This document shows positions 8,538-16,874 of a stretch of DNA of 64,000 nucleotides, one piece after another (the first letter of the stretch is position 1; each line of letters opens with the position of its first letter). This DNA comes from Algoriphagus sp. PAP.12 (lineage in GTDB: Bacteria; Bacteroidota; Bacteroidia; Cytophagales; Cyclobacteriaceae), in assembly GCF_026652115.1 (NCBI RefSeq), contig NZ_JAPPSQ010000013.1, forward strand, positions 62,001 through 126,000. The letters run 5' to 3'. Under the pieces are notes generated by a model. That model had not been told where the DNA came from and did not search any database. It worked only from the letters and a program-made list of their open reading frames with translations. Position numbers and translations under genes: made by a program.

Positions 8538-9851
8538 TTAATTTATTAATGAAAACTCTGTCAAAACAGAGCTCTCTTTTCTTTTCAATTTTCTTTGGAA
8601 ATACATAAAAGAAGCTCCCATCAATAGCAAAGAAATTGTTAGAAAGACCAAAACTGATTCAGTGTAGAAATTCAACCAACTAACTTTTTCCATACCTCCC
8701 AGCTGCTTTGCAAATAATATCATTGAGGAACCGAGATAGCCGAAGCTATCAATCAAGTACATTAAAAATCCAACGTTTCCAATGGATTTGAATGTGGCAA
8801 TCATCCGATCAAATAAGAGGCAATTGAAAGGTATATAAGCCATATACACCCCTGCTCCTACTAAAACCATCCATGCAAAAGGAGGAAGAATGCCTGATTG
8901 TAATGCCAAGGTAGCCAAGATTGAAATTGAAAATCCGACTATAATAATCCAATGGTTTAAGAAAAATGCCTTTTTGTTATTTCGGACCAAGACCAACAAA
9001 GACATCAGTCCAAGCATTAAAAGGGTAATAGGTATTTCGGTTTGAGATAAAAGTCCGGGATCTACGGTAATATTCAAACCCTGCCAAATCTCAACGACGA
9101 AATTATCCCGAAGATCTCTCAATCCTGTCAACATCATATAAACCAAAATCATCAGTATAATTCCAGGTTTAAATTCTTTCCAAAGACTAGTCCTATCTTT
9201 CCCTTGCATAGGAGGGCGAGAACTCCTCATTTGCCTATCTTCTTTTGAAGGAGGGGGAATCTGATTTAGCATCCAAACACTTAGTCCTAAAAGTGGCAAA
9301 AACACCATTCCAGTCAAAAAAGGCATCCAATATTCAGATACTCTCCAGTTTTGAAGGATGTAATGCCCAACAGACTTGACAAAACCAGAAGAGAAAACAA
9401 AACTTGCAGCCAAAACAGCTCCCATCATTTCAGTATACTTTCTCCCCTCCAGGTAATGAAACACAATACCCCAGATCAAGCCAAGAGGAAACCCATTCAA
9501 AACAAAAAAGAGAATACCAAAAGGACCTTTGACCAGTGCAAAACCCACTAATCCCAGAGCGGAAACACCTATCAAAGAAAGGATCAATCGAGCCCTTCCT
9601 TGTTCTTTGAGCTCTGAGATCTTTTTTATACCGTAAAATTTACTGGCCATATAACCCAAAGTCTGAGCAAAAATTAGCCATACCTTATAGTCTAAACTTA
9701 AAAATGATTCTCCTGAAAAAGTTGCTACCGCAAAGGGCTTTCTGAATGCATACATGCTTGAATAAACCAAAAATGCCATTATTGCGGCAAACAGGCTCAT
9801 TTGAAAAGGTGAGGCTTTTTGCAGTTTATTCTTTAAAAAATCAGAATTCAT
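8538..9851 (-). CDS. DUF5690-family MFS-type transporter
   Basis: This is a polytopic inner-membrane protein with about 12 hydrophobic segments, matching the DUF5690 branch of major facilitator-like transporters in Bacteroidota. The frame is open upstream to an ATG at 9893, but the first 14 residues look non-native; the methionine at 9851 (MNSDFLKNKLQKASPF) gives a normal short cytoplasmic N-terminus and is preferred. From memory, DUF5690 genes often lie beside phosphonate-catabolic genes. Here a PhnZ-like oxygenase gene is divergent and an XRE-cupin gene lies downstream, so an aminophosphonate is a plausible substrate, but none has been shown. A long hairpin precedes it (9906-9957). Confidence 0.8.
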   Translation of the reverse strand: MNSDFLKNKLQKASPFQMSLFAAIMAFLVYSSMYAFRKPFAVATFSGESFLSLDYKVWLIFAQTLGYMASKFYGIKKISELKEQGRARLILSLIGVSALGLVGFALVKGPFGILFFVLNGFPLGLIWGIVFHYLEGRKYTEMMGAVLAASFVFSSGFVKSVGHYILQNWRVSEYWMPFLTGMVFLPLLGLSVWMLNQIPPPSKEDRQMRSSRPPMQGKDRTSLWKEFKPGIILMILVYMMLTGLRDLRDNFVVEIWQGLNITVDPGLLSQTEIPITLLMLGLMSLLVLVRNNKKAFFLNHWIIIVGFSISILATLALQSGILPPFAWMVLVGAGVYMAYIPFNCLLFDRMIATFKSIGNVGFLMYLIDSFGYLGSSMILFAKQLGGMEKVSWLNFYTESVLVFLTISLLLMGASFMYFQRKLKRKESSVLTEFSLIN

Positions 9852-10193
9852 TTGTTCAAGAAACATTCGAATTATCAGAAACGCTTTAAGCAATCAATCC
9901 TCGCCTGCTCGAAAAAGAGGGAATCATACAGGAGTAATCATCCCTCCCAATCGAGCAAAACCAACTCAATTACTGTTTAGCAAAATTAAACATATGTATA
10001 GCTGAGTATAAAATTTACGGATTATGATTCTATTAAACATGTGTTTTGAAAAAATTATATTGGGATATTTTTCTTAATTTTAAGTTCATATTAGCAACTT
10101 GTTTCGACTTAAATATCTTCAAGAAAGCTTAACCTAACAATTTTGAATATTTAAAACCAATCATAGAATTTAGTATTTGTAAACTTTACCCCT
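9852..10193. other. Divergent intergenic region between transporter and HD oxygenase
   Basis: Apart from the strong hairpin at 9906-9957 the region is AT-rich and without a gene. It must hold the promoters of both divergent units. A near-consensus -7 element TAGTATTTG (one extra spacer base) lies about 20 bases before the oxygenase ATG. Confidence 0.45.
9906..9957 (-). promoter_or_regulatory. Two-part hairpin in the leader of the DUF5690 gene
   Basis: TGCTCGA (9906-9912) pairs with TCGAGCA (9951-9957), and further in GAGGGA (9917-9922) pairs with TCCCTC (9941-9946), leaving a symmetric 4x4 internal loop and an 18-base apical loop. It lies about 55 bases upstream of the preferred start of the transporter. 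It has no T-tract after it on the minus strand, so a structured mRNA leader or a regulator site fits better than a terminator. No known riboswitch class was recognised. Confidence 0.45.
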
Positions 10194-10769
10194 ATGAAAG
10201 ATTTAGAAAAGCTAAGTATTGACCAAAAGCTGGATTTGATTTTTGACTTATATGAAAAGCATGGCGAAGAAGATTATATAGGAGAACCTGTATCACAAAT
10301 CGAACACATGTCGCAGTCAGCACAGCTGGCAGAGAAAGAAGGATTTGACGAGGAGGTGATCCTTGCCGCATTTTTTCATGATATAGGACATCTTTTTGCC
10401 CACTTGGGAGACAGTGAATCCATGGGAGGATATGGAGCAAAAAGGCATGAACAAATCGGAGCAGCTTACTTGAGAAAACTTGGCTTTTCTGAAAAAATAG
10501 CCAAACTAGTTGAGAATCATGTTCAGGCGAAAAGATACCTCACCTACAAGTACCCTGAATATTTTGAAAAACTCTCTGAAGCAAGCGTGAAAACCTTGGG
10601 CTATCAAGGAGGTCCTATGAATGAAGAAGAGGCCAAGGAATTTGAAAATGACCCGCTTTTTGAAGCTTCTTTAAAAATGAGAACCTGGGATGAGGAGGCT
10701 AAACTCGAATTCATTCCCCTTCCAGATTTGAATAAATATCGTGAAATGGCGAAAAAAATGCTTGTATAA
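10194..10769 (+). CDS. PhnZ-like HD-domain mixed-valence di-iron oxygenase
   Basis: This 191-residue HD protein matches the phosphonate oxygenase PhnZ (about 190 residues), which cleaves the C-P bond of 2-amino-1-hydroxyethylphosphonate to glycine and phosphate. All ligands expected from PhnZ are present in order: His38, His62-Asp63 (AFFHDIGHL), His85, His109 and Asp166. The PhnZ-specific pair Tyr28 and Glu31 (YIGE, in PhnZ Tyr24/Glu27) and Arg163, matching the phosphonate-binding Arg158, are also present. Ordinary HD phosphohydrolases lack the Tyr/Glu pair. It could instead act on a trimethylated analogue (TmpB-type). No PhnY-type hydroxylase is visible in the window, so the partner is missing or elsewhere. 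Confidence 0.78.
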   Translation: MKDLEKLSIDQKLDLIFDLYEKHGEEDYIGEPVSQIEHMSQSAQLAEKEGFDEEVILAAFFHDIGHLFAHLGDSESMGGYGAKRHEQIGAAYLRKLGFSEKIAKLVENHVQAKRYLTYKYPEYFEKLSEASVKTLGYQGGPMNEEEAKEFENDPLFEASLKMRTWDEEAKLEFIPLPDLNKYREMAKKMLV

Positions 10770-10832
10770 AAAGCTCAAGATGCCTTTCTCGAATTTATCC
10801 ACCTCAACCTGAAAATCCTTACAACATCTAGA

Positions 10833-11894
10833 TCAATAGGCAGAAACAAAGTCTCTTATCTCAGAATAGAATCTATCTGGATCGCTGATGTAGGGTTCAT
10901 GACTTGAATTTGGAAACAGGCTATAGGTCTTTTTACTTGCATCACTTCCGTAATTTAAAAAGACCTCTTCACCCTCTTCCGGTACAATCAAGTCATCATA
11001 CCTCCCCCAAATAAATAGCGCGGGAATAGAGATGTTTTTCACCGAATTGATTAGATTTTCTCCTTCAGCATCTTTATTCAATCGATCATTGACAACTTTC
11101 AAATTTGATGATAAATAGGAAGGAAATGGATTATAGGTTGAAGCGAATCCAATTGAGAGATATTGCCTAATCGAAAGTGTTGCTATTTCTTCAGGGATGA
11201 TAATCTCACCTGGCCACCCCAAAAAAGATCTCCATTCATTTTTTTGTTGCCTTGTCAAGATTTGAGGATTGTCTTCAACCCACCGCAAAGCTTCCTCCCA
11301 ATGAGGAATCATGTTTCCTTTACCTATTTCCTCTTGAGCAATATTTTCCAGAAAAGTTCTCCTATAAAGCCAACTTAATTCATAATCGAAATTATAGGCC
11401 CCATCAATTGATATCCAAGCTTGAATCTTGTCTCCTAAGTTGGAATCCAACAAATAATTGGCTCCGATAAATGCCCCAAAACTATGCCCCATCAAATAAA
11501 TTGAGGCATCTCCATACTTTGATTTCAACACCGTAATAATAGCATCTAAGTCCTTGACATATTGATCTATAGTAAGCGATTCCTCATCAATATTTCCCTG
11601 AGCGTTTCCACATCCTCTTTGATCATAATAGACCATTGCAAAATCCTTTTCCAGACTTTTTGACCAGCCAAACATATCCGCTCTAGCCATATCAATACTA
11701 GTCAATCCTGGACCACCATTGATATATACAATCAGCTTTTGAGAAGCCGTATTTCCTTTTACCCATACAGGTATGACAGCCTCGTCAATTTGAACCTGAA
11801 AGAAAGCATCACTGCTCTTTTCAGCTTCAAATTTCTCACAGGAAAACGAACAAATTATCCCAACTATCACTAAGATGTTTTTCAACTTTTTCAT
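10833..11894 (-). CDS. Alpha/beta-hydrolase lipoprotein (prolyl aminopeptidase-like)
   Basis: This is an exported hydrolase of 353 residues. The signal ends in the lipobox CSFSC, lipidated Cys19. The oxyanion-hole motif NGGPG (59-63) and DQRGCG (91-96) are those of the proline iminopeptidase-like S33 branch. The nucleophile elbow is GHSFG with Ser138; the acid is likely in GRYDDLIVP (about 297) and the histidine in NSSHEPY (about 331), so the triad is complete. Its start overlaps the stop of the barrel gene upstream (ATGA, 4 bases), indicating one operon with the TonB receptor. Substrate may be a peptide or ester; not determined. Confidence 0.85.
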   Translation of the reverse strand: MKKLKNILVIVGIICSFSCEKFEAEKSSDAFFQVQIDEAVIPVWVKGNTASQKLIVYINGGPGLTSIDMARADMFGWSKSLEKDFAMVYYDQRGCGNAQGNIDEESLTIDQYVKDLDAIITVLKSKYGDASIYLMGHSFGAFIGANYLLDSNLGDKIQAWISIDGAYNFDYELSWLYRRTFLENIAQEEIGKGNMIPHWEEALRWVEDNPQILTRQQKNEWRSFLGWPGEIIIPEEIATLSIRQYLSIGFASTYNPFPSYLSSNLKVVNDRLNKDAEGENLINSVKNISIPALFIWGRYDDLIVPEEGEEVFLNYGSDASKKTYSLFPNSSHEPYISDPDRFYSEIRDFVSAY

Positions 11895-12496
11895 AACTCT
11901 GATTTTAATGGAAATAATAACCCCGCTTCCAAGAAAAAATACCCCGTCCCATTTGGGAATCCTGGAATAGAATATTGAAACTGAGGCTTAATAAAACCTG
12001 TAAATACCTTCTTTTGACTATGAAAAAAATCCTTTCCAAAAGCAGCAAATAAACTGGTTTTAAAATAGGAATACCCAACTTTACTTTTCTCCACCCTCCC
12101 CTCTTCGTTGATGGTATAAACTTCAGGAATAATTGTCCTCAAAACTCCTATTCCTATGCCTAAATCCAGATAAGTACCATTTTCCTTCTTCCTTCTATAG
12201 AATAGCTCTGGAACAAATTGAAGTCCATGATGATATCTCCTGTGATAATAATATGCCAATGAGGGACTCAATTGGATTGATTTAAAAATCTCTTGAGAAG
12301 CACCCTTCTTTTGAGTTTTAAATTGCCTCCATTGTTTGATCTGATAATTAGCAGATAGCTTGATTCCCGGATGGGTAATCATCTCACCAAAATAGGAGAT
12401 CGAAACTTCTTGGGGTTTCCAAGATTGCCCTGAACAGAAAAAAGAGGTGTTGAACAGGAAAGAAAAGAGCAACAATTTGAATTTATTCTTCATCAT
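11891..12496 (-). CDS. Predicted small outer-membrane beta-barrel protein
   Basis: I do not recognise a named family. The protein begins with a clean Sec signal if started at the methionine at 12496 (MMKNKFKLLLFSFLF, cut near CSGQS); an in-frame ATG at 12556 would add 20 non-signal residues and is less likely. The mature part is rich in aromatic residues and alternating beta-strand pattern (ISYFGEMI, SLAYYYHRRY, FVPELFYRR, FKTSLFAAFGKDF), as in small outer-membrane barrels. It sits between the TonB receptor and the hydrolase, overlapping the latter by 4 bases. Confidence 0.6.
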   Translation of the reverse strand: MMKNKFKLLLFSFLFNTSFFCSGQSWKPQEVSISYFGEMITHPGIKLSANYQIKQWRQFKTQKKGASQEIFKSIQLSPSLAYYYHRRYHHGLQFVPELFYRRKKENGTYLDLGIGIGVLRTIIPEVYTINEEGRVEKSKVGYSYFKTSLFAAFGKDFFHSQKKVFTGFIKPQFQYSIPGFPNGTGYFFLEAGLLFPLKSEL

Positions 12497-12595
12497 CTTG
12501 ATTGATTCTTGTTTCATTATTGGACAAATCACTAAACCCTCGATTGATGAGAGCATTTCTGGGAATCTTTACCTGAGTTTGTTTCATAAACTGAC

Positions 12596-14941
12596 TCAAA
12601 ACTCAATTCGATAATTCAAGACTGGAATCAGAGGTGTCAAATAAATCGTTTCGATCTCATTGGACATGGGCTCAAAATAAGTTCCATACACATTCTTCCG
12701 ATTGGTTGCATTTTGAATATCCAAGGACCAGGTTCTCGTGGAATTAGCTTTGTTCTTTTTCAAACTAACACGAAGATCTGTTCTGAAATAAGCCGGGTTT
12801 TGCTCTTCAAAGGCATGGTTTTCTTGATAAACAGTCTCTCCTTTTTCAATGGAAGCAGATAAATCAATAGGAGTAATCCTCTGTCCACCACCATAGTTCA
12901 TTCGGATATTCACTCCAAACACTCGGTTGTTTTTCCATTGAAACTCTTTACCTCCTGTAAAAGTGAAATTGTAATTCCCATTGTAGCGGGTATCCCGCCA
13001 AACATTTTCCTTAGTCTTGTAAAGCGAGTTGTAAACTGACCCGGTTAACAGAAAGTACATTCCTTTATTGGTAAACTGCTCCAAAGTCACTTCAAGCCCA
13101 TAGTTTTTACCAAAACCTTTATTTACCAAAGGATCAGTCATCAAAGTCCATTGTTGATTCAAAATGGAGTAGGTTTCGTTTGCTCCTTCCTTGATTGGGA
13201 TATTATAAAGATGCTGGTAATAGGTTTCTACTTTAAATCTCAAATAAGGATTGAGCGACCTATCATACCCCAAGACAAAATGTTGGGATTTGCTTAAGCC
13301 TAAGTCTTTGTTTGGCAGAGTGATATTTCCATCCTGCTCTTCTTCAGCAAAATATGTCCCCAAAGTTTGCACCTGACTATGTAAACCATATCCAAAGCTC
13401 AGCCTCTGCTTTTCATCCAACTGATAATTTGCACTGAATCTCGGCTCCAAGGAATTGGAATTATTCAGCATAAACTGCAGGTAATGCATGCCTAAATTAA
13501 AAGAGAGGCGCTCGGAGGCTTTGTAATTGAGTTGGGAAAAAGCCTGGACACTCTGAGAATTCCCTTTGGAGTCAACATGCTTGACAACCTGATTCAAATC
13601 CTGGTCATAAGCTCGATTGTATTGATTGTAGGAAAGTTGATTAAAGTAAAAACCACTCCTCAAACTAGCCCTAGAAGAAAGCTTGGAATTCAAAACCATA
13701 TTCCAGGTGATTTTGGAATTGGACAGTCGTTGATAAAAGCGCTCTTCGGGAATATATTCATCATCAACAAAATCATAAGCATCACCCAATTCTGTACCTG
13801 AAGCCAAAACAGTTGTTTGCAGAAAATGCTTGGAATTCACACTCAAATTGTATTTGACTCCGACTGCACCTGTATTAGAAAAGAAATTGGTATTGTAGCG
13901 ATCCTCTTCAAACTCCCATTCAGAAGCATCCAATTCAGCATCTTTATTTTGGTCACTTTTACCTCCAAATCCAAAAACTGAAACACTACTCTTCTTGCCT
14001 GTTGGCAGATAAAAATTAAATGATAAATCCTGAAAATTAGTCACATAGTCTCCCAAAGGAACACCGATTTTACCCAAAAGAGAAAGGGTAGAATACCTGT
14101 AATTCACCAAATAGGATCCTCTGTAGTTTTCTGAAAATGGTCCCTCTAAGGCCACATCCGTTCCCAAAAATCCAGCTTGGATCGTGTATTCCCGGTTCTG
14201 ATTATTCCCTTTCCGAAGGTTTAAATCAAAGACACCTCCCAAAGCATTGCCATATTCTGCAGGAAAAGCCCCTGTTATAAAATCTGAATTATCCAGCAAT
14301 TGGCTACTTAAAATGGAAACTCCTCCCCCAGCTGAGCCTGGAAAAGCAAAATGATTTGGATTGGGAATATCAATCCCTTCCATCCTCCATAATAAACCGT
14401 TCGGGCTATTTCCACGGATTGAAATATTATTGTTCCCATCATCGGTACTTACCACTCCAGAAAAAGAGCTCGCCATTCTTGCAGGATCATTGATTGCCGC
14501 AGCATACTTCCGGGTCTCCTCCACCGAGAATGTTCTCCCACTTACCCCGATCATCTCATTGATAGTTCTGTCCTTTTCACTTGCAGTCACTACAAACTCC
14601 TGAATTTCAGAAATGCTTTCTTCTAGAGAAATCTCCAAAACAGATTCTTTCCCAGAATTTACTTTGACTTCCTGAAGGATTCTATCCTCATACCCCATAT
14701 AGTTAATTCTCAATGTGTAGGTACCTACAGGGACTTCTTGAATTATAAAATAGCCATCCAGATCAGTAACCGCTCCCTTAGATGGATCAAAACCCAAAAT
14801 TGATATTGAAGCTCCAATCAAGGGGGATTTGGAAATTTGATCTACAACTTGACCACGAATGGTCTGATTGAGTTGCTGAGAGTCGACAGAAGGGATATGG
14901 ACAAAATATAGCAATCCCAGGAGGCTTAGAAAAAGTCTCAT
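12596..14941 (-). CDS. TonB-dependent outer-membrane receptor with carboxypeptidase-regulatory domain
   Basis: This is a 781-residue outer-membrane active transporter. A signal peptide (about 1-21) is followed by a carboxypeptidase regulatory-like domain (about 27-110, GQVVDQISKSPLIGASI), a plug domain (about 125-240, with ISIRGNSPNGLLWRMEGIDIPNP) and a beta-barrel ending in aromatic YRIEF. It has no STN domain and no SusD partner, so it is not a classic Sus importer. It lies 35 bases behind the LA_2272-like gene and 39 bases before the barrel gene, suggesting a four-gene operon ending with the hydrolase. Ligand unknown. Confidence 0.9.
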   Translation of the reverse strand: MRLFLSLLGLLYFVHIPSVDSQQLNQTIRGQVVDQISKSPLIGASISILGFDPSKGAVTDLDGYFIIQEVPVGTYTLRINYMGYEDRILQEVKVNSGKESVLEISLEESISEIQEFVVTASEKDRTINEMIGVSGRTFSVEETRKYAAAINDPARMASSFSGVVSTDDGNNNISIRGNSPNGLLWRMEGIDIPNPNHFAFPGSAGGGVSILSSQLLDNSDFITGAFPAEYGNALGGVFDLNLRKGNNQNREYTIQAGFLGTDVALEGPFSENYRGSYLVNYRYSTLSLLGKIGVPLGDYVTNFQDLSFNFYLPTGKKSSVSVFGFGGKSDQNKDAELDASEWEFEEDRYNTNFFSNTGAVGVKYNLSVNSKHFLQTTVLASGTELGDAYDFVDDEYIPEERFYQRLSNSKITWNMVLNSKLSSRASLRSGFYFNQLSYNQYNRAYDQDLNQVVKHVDSKGNSQSVQAFSQLNYKASERLSFNLGMHYLQFMLNNSNSLEPRFSANYQLDEKQRLSFGYGLHSQVQTLGTYFAEEEQDGNITLPNKDLGLSKSQHFVLGYDRSLNPYLRFKVETYYQHLYNIPIKEGANETYSILNQQWTLMTDPLVNKGFGKNYGLEVTLEQFTNKGMYFLLTGSVYNSLYKTKENVWRDTRYNGNYNFTFTGGKEFQWKNNRVFGVNIRMNYGGGQRITPIDLSASIEKGETVYQENHAFEEQNPAYFRTDLRVSLKKNKANSTRTWSLDIQNATNRKNVYGTYFEPMSNEIETIYLTPLIPVLNYRIEF

Positions 14942-14976
14942 AATAAGCTGATTTAGAAGTTAATGATTAGTTTTTT

Positions 14977-16158
14977 TTAAAAGAATCGGAATCCTGCTCG
15001 GAATCCCCACCACATCTGACTGGCTACATCTTCTGGATAATATCGCTGGTTGCGAATTTTGGTCTGGGTATACTGGAATAACTCAGGATGAAATTCATAG
15101 GAATCATCATAGACTCTAAAGTTGAGTGTAGGTCCTGCGAAAATTGCGAACTTTTTGGCCACCTGAAATTCAGCTCCCACATAGAGCTTATTGATCAGGT
15201 TCAGCGCCAAAACATTTCCCTGATTAAGCTGTTCGGAGCTAGCTTCAACATTCAGAAAAAAGCGGTCCGTAATTCGAGGAGAGGAACCTACCCCATACCC
15301 GAAGGCCCAAACGACATCCCTATTGATTTCTGGTCTCATTCCGGCGAAAAGCATGGTATAAAATTCCCTTTTCCCACTTCTGAAAGCCAAATTGAAAGGA
15401 AGCACTTCATTGGAACTCACTTCGAGAGTGTGATAGCCTGACTTCACAAAACTGATCAAACCAACGGGAACTCCGCTCATGCTATCTGCATAATTGAAAA
15501 GTCCCAATTGAAAGCCTTTCACCTTACCTGCGAAGTTAAAAAGCCCGACTTGTGATCCTTTTACCTCTTTGGCAGTAAAGTTTAAGCCGCCCGATATCTG
15601 TGACCCTTCCAAATCTTGGGCAGAGAAATTCAATAATCCAGCAAGCTGAACTCCTTTGACGGACTTCGGGGAGAAATTCGCCAATCCTGAGATTTGAACG
15701 CCATCGACTTTTCCAGTGGTAAAATTGGTCAACCCTGCCAGTTGAACGCCTTTTACTGAATCCAGATTTGAATTAAATAATCCTGCCATCTGAACGCCAT
15801 CCACTCTACCTCTGACTTGGTTGAAAAGTCCGGCCAACTGGACTCCATTCATATCTCCACGATTGATATTGAATATGCCCGCCGCTTCAAAAGATTCTGT
15901 CCCTGCCGAATAACCTCCCAGTACATTGAATGAAACACCATTGACTACATTCCCTGAATTGATTCCATTTGTGCCCACGTAAGGAACAAATGAAATCTGA
16001 AATGGAGCAAAAGTGGTATCAGCACCAGGTTTGGTAAAAGGCTTGAATTCCACATGAAAATCCTTGGTTCCTTCTTGACTTTCCTCCTCCTGCTGTGCCC
16101 ACGCAAATTGACAAGCAAACAGCAAGAGTAATGTGGTGATTTTGTGAATAGTCTTCAT
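14977..16158 (-). CDS. LA_2272-like surface repeat protein with 16-residue repeats
   Basis: This is a 393-residue exported protein with a Sec signal (about 1-21, QFAWAQ). From about residue 95 it carries eight or so 16-residue repeats of the form VxGVQxAGLxNxxxxx, matching what is annotated as the LA_2272 family of surface repeat proteins. The C-terminal 150 residues look like beta-strands and end in Phe (GFRFF), the mark of an outer-membrane barrel. It is a paralogue of the C-terminal half of the STN-fused protein at 18670-20340: YAGPTLN/FAGPTLN, FHPELF/FHPDLF and the Phe-Phe end are shared. It is probably co-transcribed with the downstream TonB receptor. Function not known. Confidence 0.72.
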   Translation of the reverse strand: MKTIHKITTLLLLFACQFAWAQQEEESQEGTKDFHVEFKPFTKPGADTTFAPFQISFVPYVGTNGINSGNVVNGVSFNVLGGYSAGTESFEAAGIFNINRGDMNGVQLAGLFNQVRGRVDGVQMAGLFNSNLDSVKGVQLAGLTNFTTGKVDGVQISGLANFSPKSVKGVQLAGLLNFSAQDLEGSQISGGLNFTAKEVKGSQVGLFNFAGKVKGFQLGLFNYADSMSGVPVGLISFVKSGYHTLEVSSNEVLPFNLAFRSGKREFYTMLFAGMRPEINRDVVWAFGYGVGSSPRITDRFFLNVEASSEQLNQGNVLALNLINKLYVGAEFQVAKKFAIFAGPTLNFRVYDDSYEFHPELFQYTQTKIRNQRYYPEDVASQMWWGFRAGFRFF

Positions 16159-16239
16159 TGTATTGATTTCGTTTCATCTTAATGACAGATGAAAGAAGCA
16201 ATACCCCTATCCGGCTTTGAAAAAAATTGAATTCATTCC

Positions 16240-16791
16240 CTACAAACTCAAAATTGCCCGGAATCCCCTTGCTGCATAATAGGAATCCGCGCCATTGTGG
16301 TAGGTAAAGACATGATTATACCTACGATCACAAAAAAGTGCTCCACCCAGCTTACGAATTGCTGAAGGAGTCAGGATCCAACTGGAGGTTTTCAAATCAA
16401 ATTCCCCCAATTCCTGTAGTCTTTTGTATTGTTGCTCATTCAACAGCTCAACCCCCATCTCTTGTGCCAATGCCATTGCGGAATTTTCTGGCTTGAATTT
16501 CTTTCTGGCTTCCAATGCTTCATGATCATAGCAAAAGCTTCTTCGACCAGCAGGACTCTCTTTGGAACAATCCACAAAAAACCATTCACTAGGAATTGAA
16601 TTGAAGATCACCACATCAGGTTCACCACCAGTTTCTTCCATTAAAAATAAAGAGTTAAGAACCGAAGTATTTGCTTCAACTTTCTCCAAAACCATTTCCC
16701 AAGTCAATCCAGAATGTCTTTGCGGATTTTTGTTGAATCTGATTTCAAGAGTCTCAAGCAATGCTATTTTTTGGTTTGGATCGAGTCCCAT
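16240..16791 (-). CDS. DUF4256 family protein
   Basis: This 183-residue soluble protein matches the DUF4256 family as I recall it: conserved FFVDCSKESPAGRRSFCYD near residue 72, the MALAQEMGVELL segment, and a C-terminal half with SSWILTPSAIRKLGGALFCDRRY and FTYHNGADSYY ARGFR. No signal peptide or membrane segment is present, so it is cytoplasmic. The biochemical role of the family is unknown. It stands alone on the minus strand between the LA_2272-like gene and the GH5 gene. Confidence 0.8.
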   Translation of the reverse strand: MGLDPNQKIALLETLEIRFNKNPQRHSGLTWEMVLEKVEANTSVLNSLFLMEETGGEPDVVIFNSIPSEWFFVDCSKESPAGRRSFCYDHEALEARKKFKPENSAMALAQEMGVELLNEQQYKRLQELGEFDLKTSSWILTPSAIRKLGGALFCDRRYNHVFTYHNGADSYYAARGFRAILSL

Positions 16792-16874
16792 TTTCTAATC
16801 TTGAATAAGTTTTTGAAAAGTTTAAATCTAGCAAATCCCAATCAAATCTTCCGGACCTATTCTTTGATGATTGT

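Noticed and set aside
9852..9893. Upstream start of the DUF5690 protein at 9893
   Set aside because: It adds 14 residues of poor quality before the normal N-terminus; the methionine at 9851 is more natural, though not proven.
15088..15441. 117-codon plus-strand frame opposite the LA_2272-like gene
   Set aside because: Antisense shadow produced by the repetitive coding sequence.
15480..15870. Regular 48-bp spaced repeats, considered as a CRISPR or satellite array
   Set aside because: They are in frame and translate to 16-residue protein repeats; the DNA copies are imperfect and there are no unique spacers.
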